From Bathymodiolus brooksi (Eukaryota; Mollusca; Bivalvia; Mytilida; Modiolidae), in the NCBI GenBank assembly GCA_963680875.1, contig OY804582.1, positions 48,006,646 through 48,070,645 on the forward strand: a stretch of DNA of 64,000 nucleotides. The letters run 5' to 3'. Below the pieces are notes generated by a model. It saw nothing but the letters and a program-made list of their open reading frames with translations, was not told the DNA's origin and ran no database searches. Positions within the stretch are counted from its first letter, which is position 1, and the number at the start of each line of letters is the position of its first letter. Below, piece by piece: positions 23,284 to 36,540 of this stretch. The position numbers and the translations under genes are program-made.

Positions 23284-25187
23284 TAGTAATAATAATAATA
23301 ATAATAAATTCTTTATTTATAGAGGGTTACACAGTTAGTTAATAAATAATCTTCCCTGAGGCCCTCATTGACATATTTAAACATACATTGTAAAGTACAC
23401 TATATAAAAGTTATACACAAGAAGAAATACATTGTATTAAGCATACACAAACAGATTAAGTAAACATTTGATGGTAATTTAAGGTACATCATCATTTAAA
23501 ATGAGACTTTTAACATTTGTTTTAAATGCAGTATGAGAATGTACTTGCCGTATCGAAAACGGTAGTTCATTCCATAGCTTTGGTCAAGAGTATGTACAAG
23601 TTTTCGTACAAAGTTCAGTTTTTGCCTTTGGGATTTGTAATTTTTCACTTACAACATTTCGGAGAGAGTAATGATTTCTATCAGACAAGCATTGAATTTT
23701 ATTTTTTAAATATACAGGTGCTTCATTCTTTAGACATTTTGAAACAAGAAGATATTTATGATATTTGATTCTTTGTTCAATAGTCACCCATCCCAATTGC
23801 TTAAATAAAGGTGCAGATGGTGCTATGGGATCTTGATATAATATCAATCTTGCTGTTCTTTTTTGCAAGTTAAGAATGCGATGTAGTCCTTCATTAGATC
23901 AGTTTCCCTAAACAACACAGCAATAATCAATTAAAGGCAAAATACAACCTGAATAAAAAAGTTGCCTTGATTCAAGATATAAATATTTCTTATTTTTTGA
24001 AAGAAGATAGATTTTTGATGGTATTTTAGAACAGATGTGATCAATTTGGTTTTTCCAATTTAGATTTGAGTCAATTTTGATACCAAGTAATTTTTCACAA
24101 GCTGAATGTTGTAATTGTTTAAAATTAATAGTCAAAGATAGTTCTTCATTTTGAAATGCAAGTTTTTGCATTGTTCCAACTGTCATACATTTAGTATTAC
24201 TACAATTTATAAGCATATTATTATCATTGCAACATAATTCAATTCTATTCAAGTCTTCTTGGACATTAGTTTGTATAGCTGAAATATTTTCCCAGAAATG
24301 TGTATTGTAGAATCATCAGCTTACATATCAGTGTTGCAATTTGAAATACTTAAAGGCAGTTCATTTATATATAAAATAAACCATAATGGTGCAAGCATTG
24401 AGGTACTCCATATTTTACTGGACATTTCTTAGAAAGAACATTTCCAATTTGTACTTGTTGTGTTCTATTTGTCGTAAAACATTTAACAACTAGCAGCTAA
24501 CGCTTTTTTTTTAATGAATCCATATATTTCAAACTTTTTAGCCATGATATCATGGTCAACAACATCAAAGGCCGTTTTTTAGATCTAAGAGTATAACTAC
24601 ATTGACATTTCCATTATTCCTTTCCTCTATCCATTTATCTATTGTGTTGACTAAAGCAGTTTGACAGGAATGATTTTGATCTAAAACCAGATTAGGCATC
24701 ATGTAGAAGATTGTATTTTGCCAAGTACTGATACAAATGTCTTGAGATATGTTTTTCAATTGCTTTGGATATAACGGGTAGTACAGATATAGGCCTGTAA
24801 TTTGTAGAGAAACATTTTCCCACGACTTAAAAATTGGAGACACTTTTGCATTGTTTAATATGTTTGGATATATACCGCTGTCTATTATTCTGTTGAATAT
24901 ATAAGTTAAGGGAGACACAATAAATGGGGCACTGACTTTCAGAATCTTAGGTCCAATGTTATCAGATCCAGTTGATTAGTTTTTGTCGAGATTTAAAAGA
25001 TCTCGTAGTAATTCATTCCTCTTCACGGGGGGTATAGAAAATTGTGTATTTTTAGATATTTTATCATTAACAAAGTTATATAGTTTACTGAAATTTCTGG
25101 AAGTCGTGATATTTTCACTTCTAAGATTTTCAATACAACAAGTAAAGAACATGTTAAAGGTATTTGCTATATCTATTGGTCGTGGTC
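23284..25187 (-). mobile_element. 5'-truncated non-LTR retrotransposon (CR1/Jockey-like)
   Basis: Minus strand. Motifs in order: SPLTYIFNRIIDSGIYPNIL, AKVSPIFKSW, NHSCQTAL, VVILLDLK (RT blocks 1-4; 24565-24918), then ADD near 24312-24323, LLGIKIDSNLNW and LPLIDYCCVV (23908-24252). The C-terminal part is KRTARLILYQD...LGWVTIEQRIKYHK (23584-23868). Breaks include a frameshift after LLDLK near 24575, a stop in place of the tyrosine of the YADD box (24321-24323), and a stop in place of a conserved tryptophan after DYCCVV (about 23905). The element 3' end is a (TTA)n run read on the minus strand (23285-23308), typical of these clades. Flanks match 8270-8540, giving the empty site. No clear target duplication. 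Confidence 0.85.
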
Positions 25188-25548
25188 ATTCAATAATATG
25201 TGTACCACAGTTACCTGATATTGTTTGACCTCGAGCGAATTTATGATTTTCATAAATTTGCACTCGATTGACAATGACAGGATGTATGTTTTAATTTTTT
25301 ATTCATTAAATTGTCTTTTTACTGGTTTTAAGATAATAATAACATTATTTTTTTAAATTACTCTATTATATTCTCCGATATACATTAACAAGAAAAAAAC
25401 GTAAGCTTGTATACTTGATTATTTCTAATACTTGATATTTATTGAAAGGCACACTCGCTTGGCTATATAAAAATCAGTAAGTCCATTTTAAAATTGTAGT
25501 TGGAATATGTTTTTGCAACAATAGTATTATTGTACAAGTTGGATACAT

Positions 25549-25686
25549 TACTATTGAAACAAAAGAAGCTGCCCGTATTGGATATAATAAATTTCTTTTT
25601 GTGCACCTTGGCCTTCACCTGAGTAATCAGGCTGAAAAAGAAACCCGCTGTGTCCAATACGGACCGCTTCTTTTGTCTCAATAGTA
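25549..25686. repeat. Palindrome with about 52-bp arms
   Basis: The left arm, 25549-25600 (begins TACTATTGAAACAAAAGAAG), pairs with the right arm, 25635-25686 (ends CTTCTTTTGTCTCAATAGTA), around a 34-base loop. A degraded relative is at 20595-20720. Confidence 0.85.
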
Positions 25687-26989
25687 CTGTATATTTTACT
25701 TACAGCTATTCGCAGCCGATGAAATATATTAATAAGGTATCTGATGATTATTGTACCACCATAGTCTGATATGGGATATCACATTCCAAATAAACATTTG
25801 TGCTATTCCATTATTTAGATGAAAGATATTGTCTTACGACCACATCTACGAGCTTTGGATCACATATATGTTCTCCTGGTTTTTTGCTTGCCTTAGTGGG
25901 GCTCGTGTTGTTCATATTGTGCATGTTGTCAACTTATATGACGTCATTAGTTGCTATGTCAGGTACCATTTCTGCGTAAAAACGACGTTCTTCTGTAGGG
26001 GATTCATGTTTTTCATTGATGTTATTTGTATTGTGTTACGTATACTGGTATCCAATACGATCTCTATAATTTCTGTTCTGTTATCTCCATATTTGTACTG
26101 ATGTTGGTTTGTGTCACTTCAGCATTGGAATTCGTGCCTTCAGCGTGGTCTAAGCAATTTCATTTATAAACAACAACAACTACCGGTGGCATTGGTGTAT
26201 GCAAATAAATTGTAGGTCTATATGCTATAGACCTTTGAATATTTCTACTGATTCCCCGTCTACCTTATTAATAGTACTATATAAGTACTAATTTATGTAT
26301 GATGATAACATCAAGGTTATCCTATTCTGTGAAATCATTATTAATCTTGAGGTTCTTATTTGCGTGGATTTCGTGGATTTCTTGGTTCACGCAAAACTTA
26401 AAATCAAAATCCAACGAAATACAATTTTACAATTGACTGTTGCCTATAGTGCTTGAAACCACGAATTCAAGAACCCAAGGAGCACTGCATTTTGTAGAAA
26501 TCACGAATAATGGTGCTAACGAACAAAAATACTTTCACGTTATGTAGAATTGTACACTGTTGGTGTGTATGCTATGGAAGTTTTAAGCAATGAAACAAAT
26601 AAATAATGGCGTATTAATTTCGAACCTGTTATAAATCCGTAGTTTTCTGTGTAGTGTTTTGCATATCACTGTTTGCCCTTTTGTCTGTTTATCATTTAGT
26701 CGGTTCATTGTTTGTCCTTCTGTCATTTACGGTTTCTGATCACCTCTTATGTATCTTCAAACCTTTCTTACGTACATATTACAGATCACCTTTAGTCGGA
26801 TAGGGAACATATGCCTATCATTTCTACGTAGACAGTGATAATTAATGTAGACCTAACTGTTACGTAGAAACACCGAACTAAATATTATTCTCCGTCAATA
26901 TCATTTGTTTCCACAGAACTGTTTATCCTATCCATCATTTCCTTTGTGCATTATATGTATACTTTATACAAGGAAAATGAAAATAATAT

Positions 26990-27480
26990 AACCCGGTCCT
27001 TTAATTTAAGGTTTCGCTATATAGATGATTCAATAAATATGTTATATGATGTGTCGATGGTATCTAATTCTAATTGAGTTAAAGGATACCAAAGATACAG
27101 CGAAATCTGCTTCATACCTTGACATACACCTTGACACTGACAGTGAGGGCCCGTTAAGAGCTAAATGCTATGACACTATAAATAATTACAATGTTTCCCT
27201 TGTAAGCCTACTATTTATATATTTGTGTATGTGTCAACATTCCAGTAGCACATGCATATGGATTTTATATCTCTCAGCTGATCGCATATTCTTGAACTTG
27301 TGGCTCCTGTTATGATCTACTTGAAAGAGGGTTACCACTGGTAATGAAGCAGCTACTGAATCAATTATTTATAGTTGTTAAGTTGAAGTAATCTCTTCGA
27401 ATGTTTTACGGTCACCACCATGGCTGGGTTAACCGTAACGGAATATCTGTGTTACAAATGATCAGGAATATATTATGTTT
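26990..27480 (+). pseudogene. Penelope-like RT relic with retained YIDD box
   Basis: Translation at 27010-27030 gives RYIDDSI, so the catalytic box is still readable. An open stretch at 27046-27315 then gives IELKDTKDTAKSASYLDIHL and DSEGPLRAKCYD. A degenerate KLLNQ/KFYGHHHG-like part lies near 27340-27450. Motif order matches the relics at 175-768 and 36880-37260. Frames change and stops intervene, so it is inactive. The following stretch, to about 27730, is the tail that accompanies this family. Confidence 0.55.
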
Positions 27481-28133
27481 GTTTTAATCACAATCCAGTC
27501 ATTTTTCATTCATGATTTTATTATTTGTAGCAATAGTAACACGACCGGTATCACATATGGAGCTGAAACGGCTTACCGTTGTGGGTCACCAGAGTTCAAC
27601 CTTTGTGTTATGTAGGGTCCCTGTTGCTTGCTCTTTCGTTTGGTGTGTAATGTCATTGTTTTTTTCTTTTTTCTTTTGATCATTGCATTGTCCTTCCTTC
27701 TTTACTGCTTCTGGATACCCCTTTGCTATCTTCAATCATTTCCTACGTTTATACCCCTTCTTGTAATAGATGTTATACTATTATCCACTCTTTTTAATGC
27801 ATTTCTCTGACCTCATATTATTGTTCCGATGATTGATTATTCATTTGTTCTTGTGTACGTGTTTTAAATATTGTAGAACGTACGGAATAGAACCCATGCT
27901 ATCGTTTTTGATCACTTCTGTCTAACAGCCTGGCTACGGTGATTACACTACTAATCTATGTAATTAATGCATATATGAGTCTTGACAATGTATGTTCAGA
28001 ACTGACGAGTACATGAACCTTTAAAGTATATTCTCGCAATAAAATTAACAAGTAACGAGTCGACCTCAAGTAATCACAAATAAGACATTCCATAGGTGAA
28101 CTTGAATTAACGAAATATAAGCGTGAATCGTTT

Positions 28134-28150
28134 TTCGTTTTATATTTGTT
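28134..28150. repeat. Target-site duplication of the L1-like element, left copy
   Basis: TTCGTTTTATATTTGTT, identical to 32061-32077. It is followed directly by the T run that is the element poly(A) tail read on the plus strand. Confidence 0.95.
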
Positions 28151-31100
28151 TTTTTTTAACAACGTAATATATTTTATTCAAATGCTTGCTACAACCAACA
28201 CACCAAAAGTCCAAGCTCCCTTTGGTGTTTCCCTGTTACATCTTGTTCTGATTATCCAGGGCTAAAATCAGAATTACATGAAATATATATATAATCTAAA
28301 TACAATTTCTATTTAATACCTTTTGAAAACATTTTTCTATTTTGCATTTATTATATAATTTTTTACTTTCATTAAAAATGTACACTTTTGAAGTGTTTTA
28401 TTTTCATTTATTCTTTTAATATATTCATTGGCAAATATTCTATTAACATCAATATACTTTGTTTTCTGTTCAGATACATAGTACGATTTGTAGATGGTAA
28501 ACCCTACAACTGTTATAAAAATATTTAATGCAAGATAGTTTGTATCATCTATCTTGTATCCAAGTACTATATGATTCAAAGTAATTTTGTTTTCGATACC
28601 CAAACCTTTCATTAAATTCTGAAATTTTGTCCAAAGCTCTTTTAGAAAGGTAGAAGTAATAAAATAATGAGAGTAATCTTCATCTAATTTACAGAAATTA
28701 CATAAACTAATCCCAACAATTTTCCATTTGGAAAGTAAAACTTTATTTGGAATAATAAAATGAAAAAGTTTCCATCTGAACATTTTAAGTTTGTTTTCCT
28801 CAAGAAATTTGAAAATGAAAAAATATAGACTACTTGCATTTGGTTTTTCAGACAACACTAAATAATTAATCCAATAATGTGTACCAATAGGGTTTGAAAA
28901 TTTAACATTCACCAGTTTATTATATAATAACTTATTAGACAATGTAGATAAATTAATAAACTGATTGTTCCAGATGAAATAATCTTTTTTTGATATTTAC
29001 AATGCTTTTAACTGAGCTTTCTGTTTTTAAAATGTCTATCCAATTCTTTGGAAAAGCTTGTTTAAGAATACTAAATTCAGATATCATTATATCAAATGTA
29101 ATAAATCTATTTCCCCATAAAATTAGCTTTCTTACAATACTGAATGTTAATGGTGAACTTAATTGACCACCACCTGTTTTTATCCAACTGGTCAAAACAT
29201 TTTTGTAAAATTCGGGGGTATTATTTAGAAACTGTTTTTGTTTTTTCACATCTATGTTCATTTTAAAAATAAGCCATATTTTCCCAAATAGGCAAATATA
29301 TTTAAATATTATAGTGGCATCAGTTTCCAATTCGAAAATTTTAAGTCAGTTAATCTACTTACCCATGATTGCTTCAAATATATAAAATAACTTTGTATAT
29401 CTATCATTTTCAGCCCACCCTTCTCAAAATCTCCTATCAATGTATTTTTTTTTACCTTATCTGGTTTCCCATTCCATATAAATTTAAAACACTTACTCTC
29501 TATCTCTTTTTTGTATTTTTCTGGAATAACACATGAACTAACAATAAAAGTAAAAATAGGTATAATCAAAGCTTTAATGATTAGTACTTTACCCAATATT
29601 GAGAGATTTCGCTTTGACCATGACAAAAATAAGCTATTCATTTTTTCAATTTTTGTTTCCCAATTAAGTTTTTCACATTCTATGTAATCATGACCATAAT
29701 AAATACCTAAGGTCTTTATTGGTTTGTTTTTCCATTTAATATTTTCTTCCTTATCTTTACTGTGTTTTAGTTTCTCAATCCACAACCCCTCTGTCTTATT
29801 TCTATTTATCATTAAACCTGAAAAATTACCAAAAATTTAAATTTCATTCATAGCAAAAGATATATCGTTTTTAGAGTTAAAATATAGTGTTGTGTCATCT
29901 GCTAATTGCGAAATTTGTATACTATGTGTTCATCTATTGTTATCTGAAAACCCTTGATATCCTTATTATTTCTTACTCGAAGAGCCATGATTTCAACTGA
30001 TAAAACAAATAGCAAAGCAGATAAAGGACAAACTTGACGTATTCCGCGCGAGTTTTTGAAAATCTCTGATATCCAGCCATTGTTCATTACACAAGTTTGA
30101 ATATTACTGTATAAAGTGTTAGCCTAAATTATAAACGATTCATTAAACCCAAAATGTTTTAAAGTTGTCAAGATAAATGTCCATTCAAGAGAGTCAAACG
30201 CTTTTTTAAAATCAACAAAGACTATTCCCCCTTCAACATTATAAGATTCAGCAAAATCAATAATGTCTATGATTGAAGCCAATGAACCTGTTTTTAATAT
30301 ATCCAGTTTGGTCATTAATTACAATTTTTTCTAAAACTTTTTTTAAACGCTGTGCTAGAACATAAGAAAGCAGTTTTAAATCGACATTTAAAAGAGAAAT
30401 TGGCCTATTATTATCTAGAGCGAAGGGATCCCCTTTTTAAATAATAAAGATAAAACACTAGTCCGCTGAGAAAAACTCAGTAGCTTTTCATCATAGCTTT
30501 TATTTAGAACATCAATTAAAAAAAATTTGACTTTTCCCCAAAATTCTCTATAAAATTCTACTGTTAGTCCATCCAAACCTGGGGCTTTATTTGATTTCAT
30601 ATTATTTATTGCATTAGAACACTCTTCTTCAGTTACCTTTCCATCACAAATTGATTGACCCTGATCCTGAAGTCGGTTTTCTTATTTTGTATCGAAAATA
30701 AAATTACTGGTAAGATTTTCATCAGGATATTTTGTAGTATACAATTTTTCATAATACGATTTAATAGTACAAAGAATGTGCATCTGGTCAGTTATTTTTT
30801 CATTGTTTTCATCTATTAATTTGTTTATTGACTTTTTAATTTGCCTCTGTTTTTCCAGACTTAGAAAATATGAGTTATTTTTTCCCTATATTCCACCCAT
30901 TTCTCACGACATCTAATGTGTGCTCCTTTTGCTTTTTGGTCATATATTTTTACAAGTTGTGTTTCAATATTATGAATAACTTTATTTAAATTATCGTTTT
31001 CCTCGCTTTGATTATCCCTTACCATAATATTATTTTCTAATTCACTTTCTAATTTATGTCTAAGTTCTCTAGTTAATTTTGATTTGTTTTTACAATACAT

Positions 31101-32060
31101 AGTAGTTACTTCTCGAATTTCAGCTTTCATTGCGTCCCATAATAATCTTATGTCGATCTTATTATTATGATACTGTATTAAATATTTATCAATTACTTTA
31201 TTTATTAACTGTTTATAATCATATTCCTGTATTACACACTTATTAATTTTCCAATACCATCTTCCCTTTTCAGACACCCCCGACCGAAAGGTTAAAACCA
31301 CACTTTGATGATCAGTATACTATATGACCGCAGGTTTAATCTTACAGCCTTGAGCAAGCGATAACAAATATTTTCCTAAAAGAATTATATCAATCCGACT
31401 AGCTTGTGTTTTGTCTTTCCTACGCCATGTAAACTGTTGTCTGTTTTCATTATATATCCTCCAGACATCAATTAACTTATTAGTTTTTATAAAGGACTTT
31501 TAACTATTTACTGATTGTTTGCAAACATTACTTGTGCGTAAACTTCTACGATCTATGTCTTGCATTATCTCGTTAAAATCTTCACCGACAACAAGAATAC
31601 CCGTCCCATGTTCTTTACAGAAATTACTTACCTTTTAAAAAAACATGTTTCTTAAAGTTTTGCTATTTGGTGCATAAATGCATACTAACGAAAAAAATGC
31701 ATCATCTATCTGTACATTTAATAAGACAATTCTGCCATTTTCATCAGTAACCTTGTCAATGACCTTATAATTGACTGCTTTATTAATAAATATTGCTACT
31801 CCCCTACTAGCAGATGTTCCTACACTACCATAAACGTTAAAATCTGTATTGAAATTTATTTCGTTTTCAATATTCTGATCGAAATGTGTTTCTTGAAAAT
31901 AAGCTATATCACATTTCATTGACTTGACCCATTCTATAGCTTGACCTCTTTTCTCTCTGTTTTGCAAACCGTTTACATTTAAGCTACATAAATTTATCAT
32001 ATTTTTGACAGACATTTTTTATGAGATAAGATTTGTATTTGATATGTAACAATTCTACAA
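28151..32060 (-). mobile_element. L1-like non-LTR retrotransposon, 3.9 kb, 5' truncated near the ORF2 start
   Basis: Bounded by a perfect 17-bp target-site duplication (28134-28150 and 32061-32077). A poly(A) tail appears as the T run starting at 28151. Sister R copies at 9961 and 37908 lack it. It contains almost a whole ORF2 on the minus strand but no ORF1; the element begins only about 45 bases before the ORF2 ATG at 32015. Its insertion point lies within segment E of R. Confidence 0.93.
28337..32015 (-). pseudogene. L1-like ORF2 (AP endonuclease, RT, zf-RVT region), broken
   Basis: Domains in order on the minus strand. First is an AP-type endonuclease N-terminus (31635-32015: LCSLNVNGLQNREKRGQA, YFQETHFD, SRGVAIFINK, VCIYAPNSK). 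Next a linker (30861-31301: RGVSEKGRWYWKIN-like, LLWDAMKAEIRE). RT follows with NKAPGLDGLTVEFYREFW (30415-30600), IVFVDFKKAFDSLEW (30124-30315), RGIRQVCPLSALLF (29902-30087) and LADDTTLYF near 29880-29910. Then comes the thumb region (29309-29812: LNWETKIEKMNSLFLSWSKR) and a C-terminal Cys-His segment (CNFCKLDEDYSHYF, 28337-28942). The expected RQGCPLS glycine is valine. At least four frame changes and several stops interrupt it. About 1,225 codons in total, close to a normal L1-type ORF2. Confidence 0.9.
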
Positions 32061-33460
32061 TTCGTTTTATATTTGTTATTTGTCATCTAATATGGCTTTG
32101 TAAATATCAAACATGTAACAATATAAAATAAAAATGCCTTTGCATAAGGAAATGTATTAAGTGAATATATTCTAACTTTCTTGAAAATAATCAACTCGGC
32201 TCTCACGGATCTCGTGATTTTTTTTTATTCTACGGTTAGAGTGCATTCTCCATTACGTAGCATACGGAACCTTGCTTTATCTCTGTTCTTAATTTAACCA
32301 ATTCTCGAATTAGTATCTGAGAAAACACATCACAAATCAGATAAATCTAACCTGAAATGTAAGGTAATCAGAACGCACCTCATTCAATAAACGTTAGAGA
32401 AAACTGTAAGGAAAATATATAATGGACAATACAGTAACAATTGCAAAATCTTACAATTTTACAGAATTAAGCAAGTACAATACAAATTAAACAAATCGTG
32501 TTCGTTTTGCTAAAATAGTGCCATCACCATAAGCTTAACGAACTGCAACCTATCTCTTCATGATATTGCTGAAGAATTGCTCATTTTGACTTTAAATAAC
32601 ACTCACTCACTCACTACCATATTCCATAACTCCAGAAACATCTGAGTTATGTTATCTTCATGTTCAGACCCTTCTACGTGGACATCCTGTTGTTCTTTTT
32701 TATGTTAACCTTCACAACACTAAAGGTCACCAAACAGGAATTAAACTGATATACTACTAAAAAGATCAGAATGTTAGCGTATCATTCTCTCCTTCATCGG
32801 GGATAGCAAAACGAGGGTTACCCTCGAAGGTACAGTTTGCTAGTCCCATGCGTCTCTGATGTATTTATATTACCATATACCGTTTCTGACCTTTATCAAA
32901 GACATATCAAAAACAGCAACATCATCCGAGACAAAATTGTCTACGGGTGATAGCCTGCTATTTCGATCCATCATAACCAGGCTGTCAACAACCTGTCTCA
33001 CAAAGATCTATTATCACTAGAAGTTTAGGAAGACAAATATCAAATTAGCTATTTTATTTTAGAAAGATTACTGTTTGACTCGACACACACGCTCGGTTTC
33101 CTCGGAAAGAGTGCCATTTAATATACATATGATTCTTACATAGGTGAAAAAGTGAAGATGTGATAATTATCTGCAGGTTTTAATTTCTTATGTAATTCGA
33201 AAGGATCAATACCAGTTATTTCTGTCGATACCATTTGACACTTGAATATAATCATTAGATTTTAATTGTCTATCCTGTCTGTTCCGTTTGGTTTTGTTGC
33301 TCCTAAAGACTTTTATATTATTTGACTTTTTAATTTGGGCGCCCTTTATGAAGGTTATTCCAGAAACGTGTCGCGCGCACTGAATTAGATATCTATGTAT
33401 TTATTGGAAACATACGACAATATTGTATGTCGTAGACATAATTTTTTCCATACAAATTAA
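32061..33460 (+). repeat. Composite repeat R, continuation (segments E, G', H)
   Basis: 32078-32460 matches 9980-10360 and 37920-38210. 32490-32625 is the 3' third of the ACTC-tailed SINE. 32640-33460 matches 13711-14530 and 39130-39860. No ORF of note. Confidence 0.7.
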
Positions 33461-35090
33461 CAATTAAGAATTTGTTTTCAATCTGCCCCAAAGAGTCATT
33501 TGCATATCATAGTTTTCAACAACTGTAAACAATTGCTCAAAAATCGTGTTCTTCGATATAAAAAAAAATGGCTTAGACCTGTTGTATATTACAGTGATGT
33601 GCAATATTGGTCAGTTGATTTTCTTGCATGCAATACACGGATGTCATAGTTCTATTTGATTACATGTATTTGTACACAACTCGTTTAACATTTCACTAGC
33701 ACATTTAAATTTATTTATGTAATACCGTATGAGTAACATATCTATGTTATTTACTGTAGTAAGATCATTTCAATCGTTTTTATTTCACCTACGCTGTATA
33801 ATGTTTCCATTGTATAGACCACCACAGCATTACAAGTTCTATATTATTATATTGTAGGTTTATTTATGACAGTTTTAATCTATAACTAATTATTTACTTT
33901 CATTTCTTTTTCAGTTTTTGGTAAGTGTTATGTTCATTATAGTTCTTTTAATTTAATTAAATAGTATAATCACTTGTAAGGAAAGTACTTGTGTGTCTGA
34001 TATGTTTACATTTTATATTGTACGGTGCCTGTGTAGATTATCTTACATATCATGACTTACACAATATATAATATCTACATTACTAACATACAATATCCAG
34101 TATATTATATCTTGTACTAAATATCATTATGACATTGATATTATTATAAAATATATGCGTTATCGTAAAGTAATAATAATTGCATTAGCTATGAATTATA
34201 AATTGCAATAATTTATATATCATATAATGCATGCCAATCCAAAACACTGACTACTGGGTAGATGATACCCTCGATGACTCAAATGTCACAAGTGAAAGAA
34301 AACCAAAGACCCTAGGCATTATGAGTTATATATGTCCGAGGGAGATTCACCACAGTCTTTAGTAGTACACTATAGACGAACTGTGAACTCATGTTTTACG
34401 TGAACCAGTAATTATCATCCCAAAATGAGTAAGTGTAATTATTTTTTATGACGAAGTAACACACAGGCAGCAAATGGATTGGTAGCATATGAAAAAATAA
34501 ACATCCTCTGGGATTTCAGGCAAAACTGTTTTGGTGTAGATAGTCTTAGTTGTAAATAAATCTACATTAAACATAGAAAATTGTATGGATGTCCCGATTT
34601 TGATCAGCGACTACAAACAACAGTAGAAAATATGGAGCAAGTGCGGAGGTCTAATTGTAATTAGATTGGATTTTGATGCAATGTTAAACACCGGATTTCC
34701 GTTATCAATATACACAACGAAACCTCCAATCGATATGTGGCGTTGTAGCTTAAATAATTATATGAAAGACAGATATCAATTAAATTATTTGTTTGTATCA
34801 AACACTTCAATGCACAGACAATTACTAGGTTATCTTTTAGGGTTTTTGCTGTGCCATTATGTTTCTTTACGTTCTGAGTTCCGCGTTGTGTTGCCCGTTA
34901 CAATTTCCACAAAAAGACGATGTTCGTAGGAGGGATCATATCTTAATTACGTTATATGTGTTTGCCTCCGAATAGTGATGTCCAATGTATATTGTGTTTG
35001 ATTTTTCTTCGTTTTGTGTACCCTATGTTGCCTCTTCGGTGATTTCCTTTATGATAATCTAAACAGAAATCAGGTAAGCTCAAATTCAAA
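33461..35090. other. Non-coding stretch with dispersed repeat pieces
   Basis: 33960-33990 resembles 1757-1790 and 52617-52640. 34660-34830 resembles 53385-53545 (landmarks TCAATATACACAAC and AAAGACAGATATCAATTAAA). At 33901-33926 a pyrimidine tract and TCAG are followed six bases later by GTAAGT; see findings. No gene recognised. Confidence 0.4.
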
Positions 35091-36540
35091 TGAATATATC
35101 TGAATGAGTTGTTGGCCTGCTTGTATTGAAGAAATGAAACTTCTTTTGTTTGTCTGTACTCTTTGTATTTGACTTGTGTTGTGAGAAAAACCCTGCCACT
35201 TTAAGAACTACGTCAGATTTAATGATGAATGTAAACACTTGTGTTACTGATACCACTACTTACACCATGTTGTATATCAGATCAGTATGTCAGATTTAAC
35301 TATGAATATACACACATGTGTTACTATTAACACAACTTACACCATGTTGTATGTCGGATCACTATGTCAGATTTAATGATGAATACACAAACATATGCTA
35401 GCATTACTTATCCAATGATGTGTGTCAGATCTGTATGTCAGATTTAATGGTGAATGCACACTTTACAGAGGAAACTACTTACACCATGATGTATATCAGA
35501 TCACTATGTCTGATTTAATGATGAATGTACACACATGTGAGGCTGATGACACTACATACACCATGCTGTATGTCAGATCAATATGTCAGATATAATGATG
35601 AATGTACACACATATATGACTGATAATACTACACAAACCATGGTGTATGTCAGAGCAATATGTCTGATTTAATGATGAATATACACATATGTGATACTGA
35701 TAACACTAATTGCACCATGTTGTATATCAGAACACTATGTTAGATTCAATGCTGAATGTACACATATGTGCTACTGATAACACTAATTGCACCATGTTGT
35801 ATATCAGATCACTATGTCTGATTTAAAGATAAATGTACACATATGTGCTACTGATAAAACTCCTTACACCATGGTGTATGTCAGATCACTATGTCCGATT
35901 TATTGATGAAAGTACTTACATGTGTTACTGATAGCACTAATTACACCATGATGTATGTCAGATCAATATATTAGAGTTAATGATGAATGTATACACATGT
36001 TTAACTGATAACACTCCTTACAACATGTGTTATGTCAGATCGCTATATCTGATTTAACGATGAATGGACATGTTACTGATAATACTACTTACAACATGTT
36101 GTATGTCAGATCATTATCTAAGATGTAATGATGAATGTACACATATGTGCTACTGATAACACTCCTTACACCATGGTGTATGTCTGATCACTATTTCAGA
36201 TTTAATTATGAATCTACATGCATGTGTTACTGATAGCACTACTTACACCATGTTGTATGTCAGATCAATATGTCAGAATTAATGATGAATGTATACTAAT
36301 GTTTAACTGATAACACTACTTGCACCATGTTTTATGTCAGATCGCTATGTCTGAATTAATGATGAATGTACATGTTACTGATAATACTACTTACACCATG
36401 GTGTATGTCAGATCATTAAGTCAGAGTTAATGATGAATGTACACACATGTTCAACTGATAACAGTAATTACACCATGATGACTATGCCTGATTTAATGAT
36501 GAATGTACGCACATGTGCTACTGCGACAACTACTTATACC
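35090..36540 (+). repeat. 77-bp tandem array (first locus), about 17-18 units
   Basis: The landmark (C/T)(A/T)GATTTAATGATGAAT recurs at 35214, 35291, 35368, 35439, 35510, 35587, 35664, 35741, 35818 and onward. Spacing is 77 bases with occasional 71-base units. Units vary between each other by perhaps 10-20 percent by eye. The left flank 35090-35213 shares sequence with the flank of the second array (51790-51890), including the CTCTTTGTA and CTGCCACTTTAA landmarks. Confidence 0.93.

Larger units (their letters stand above)
25188..28150 (+). repeat. Copy of composite repeat R (long copy, left of the L1-like insertion)
   Basis: 25188-25290 continues the segment interrupted at 23283. 25990-26620 matches 8900-9530, 26640-27870 matches 36660-37600, 27878-27960 is tRNA-like SINE copy D3, and 27960-28133 matches 9755 onward and 37690 onward. 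The unit continues at 32061 after the L1-like insertion. Confidence 0.7.
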
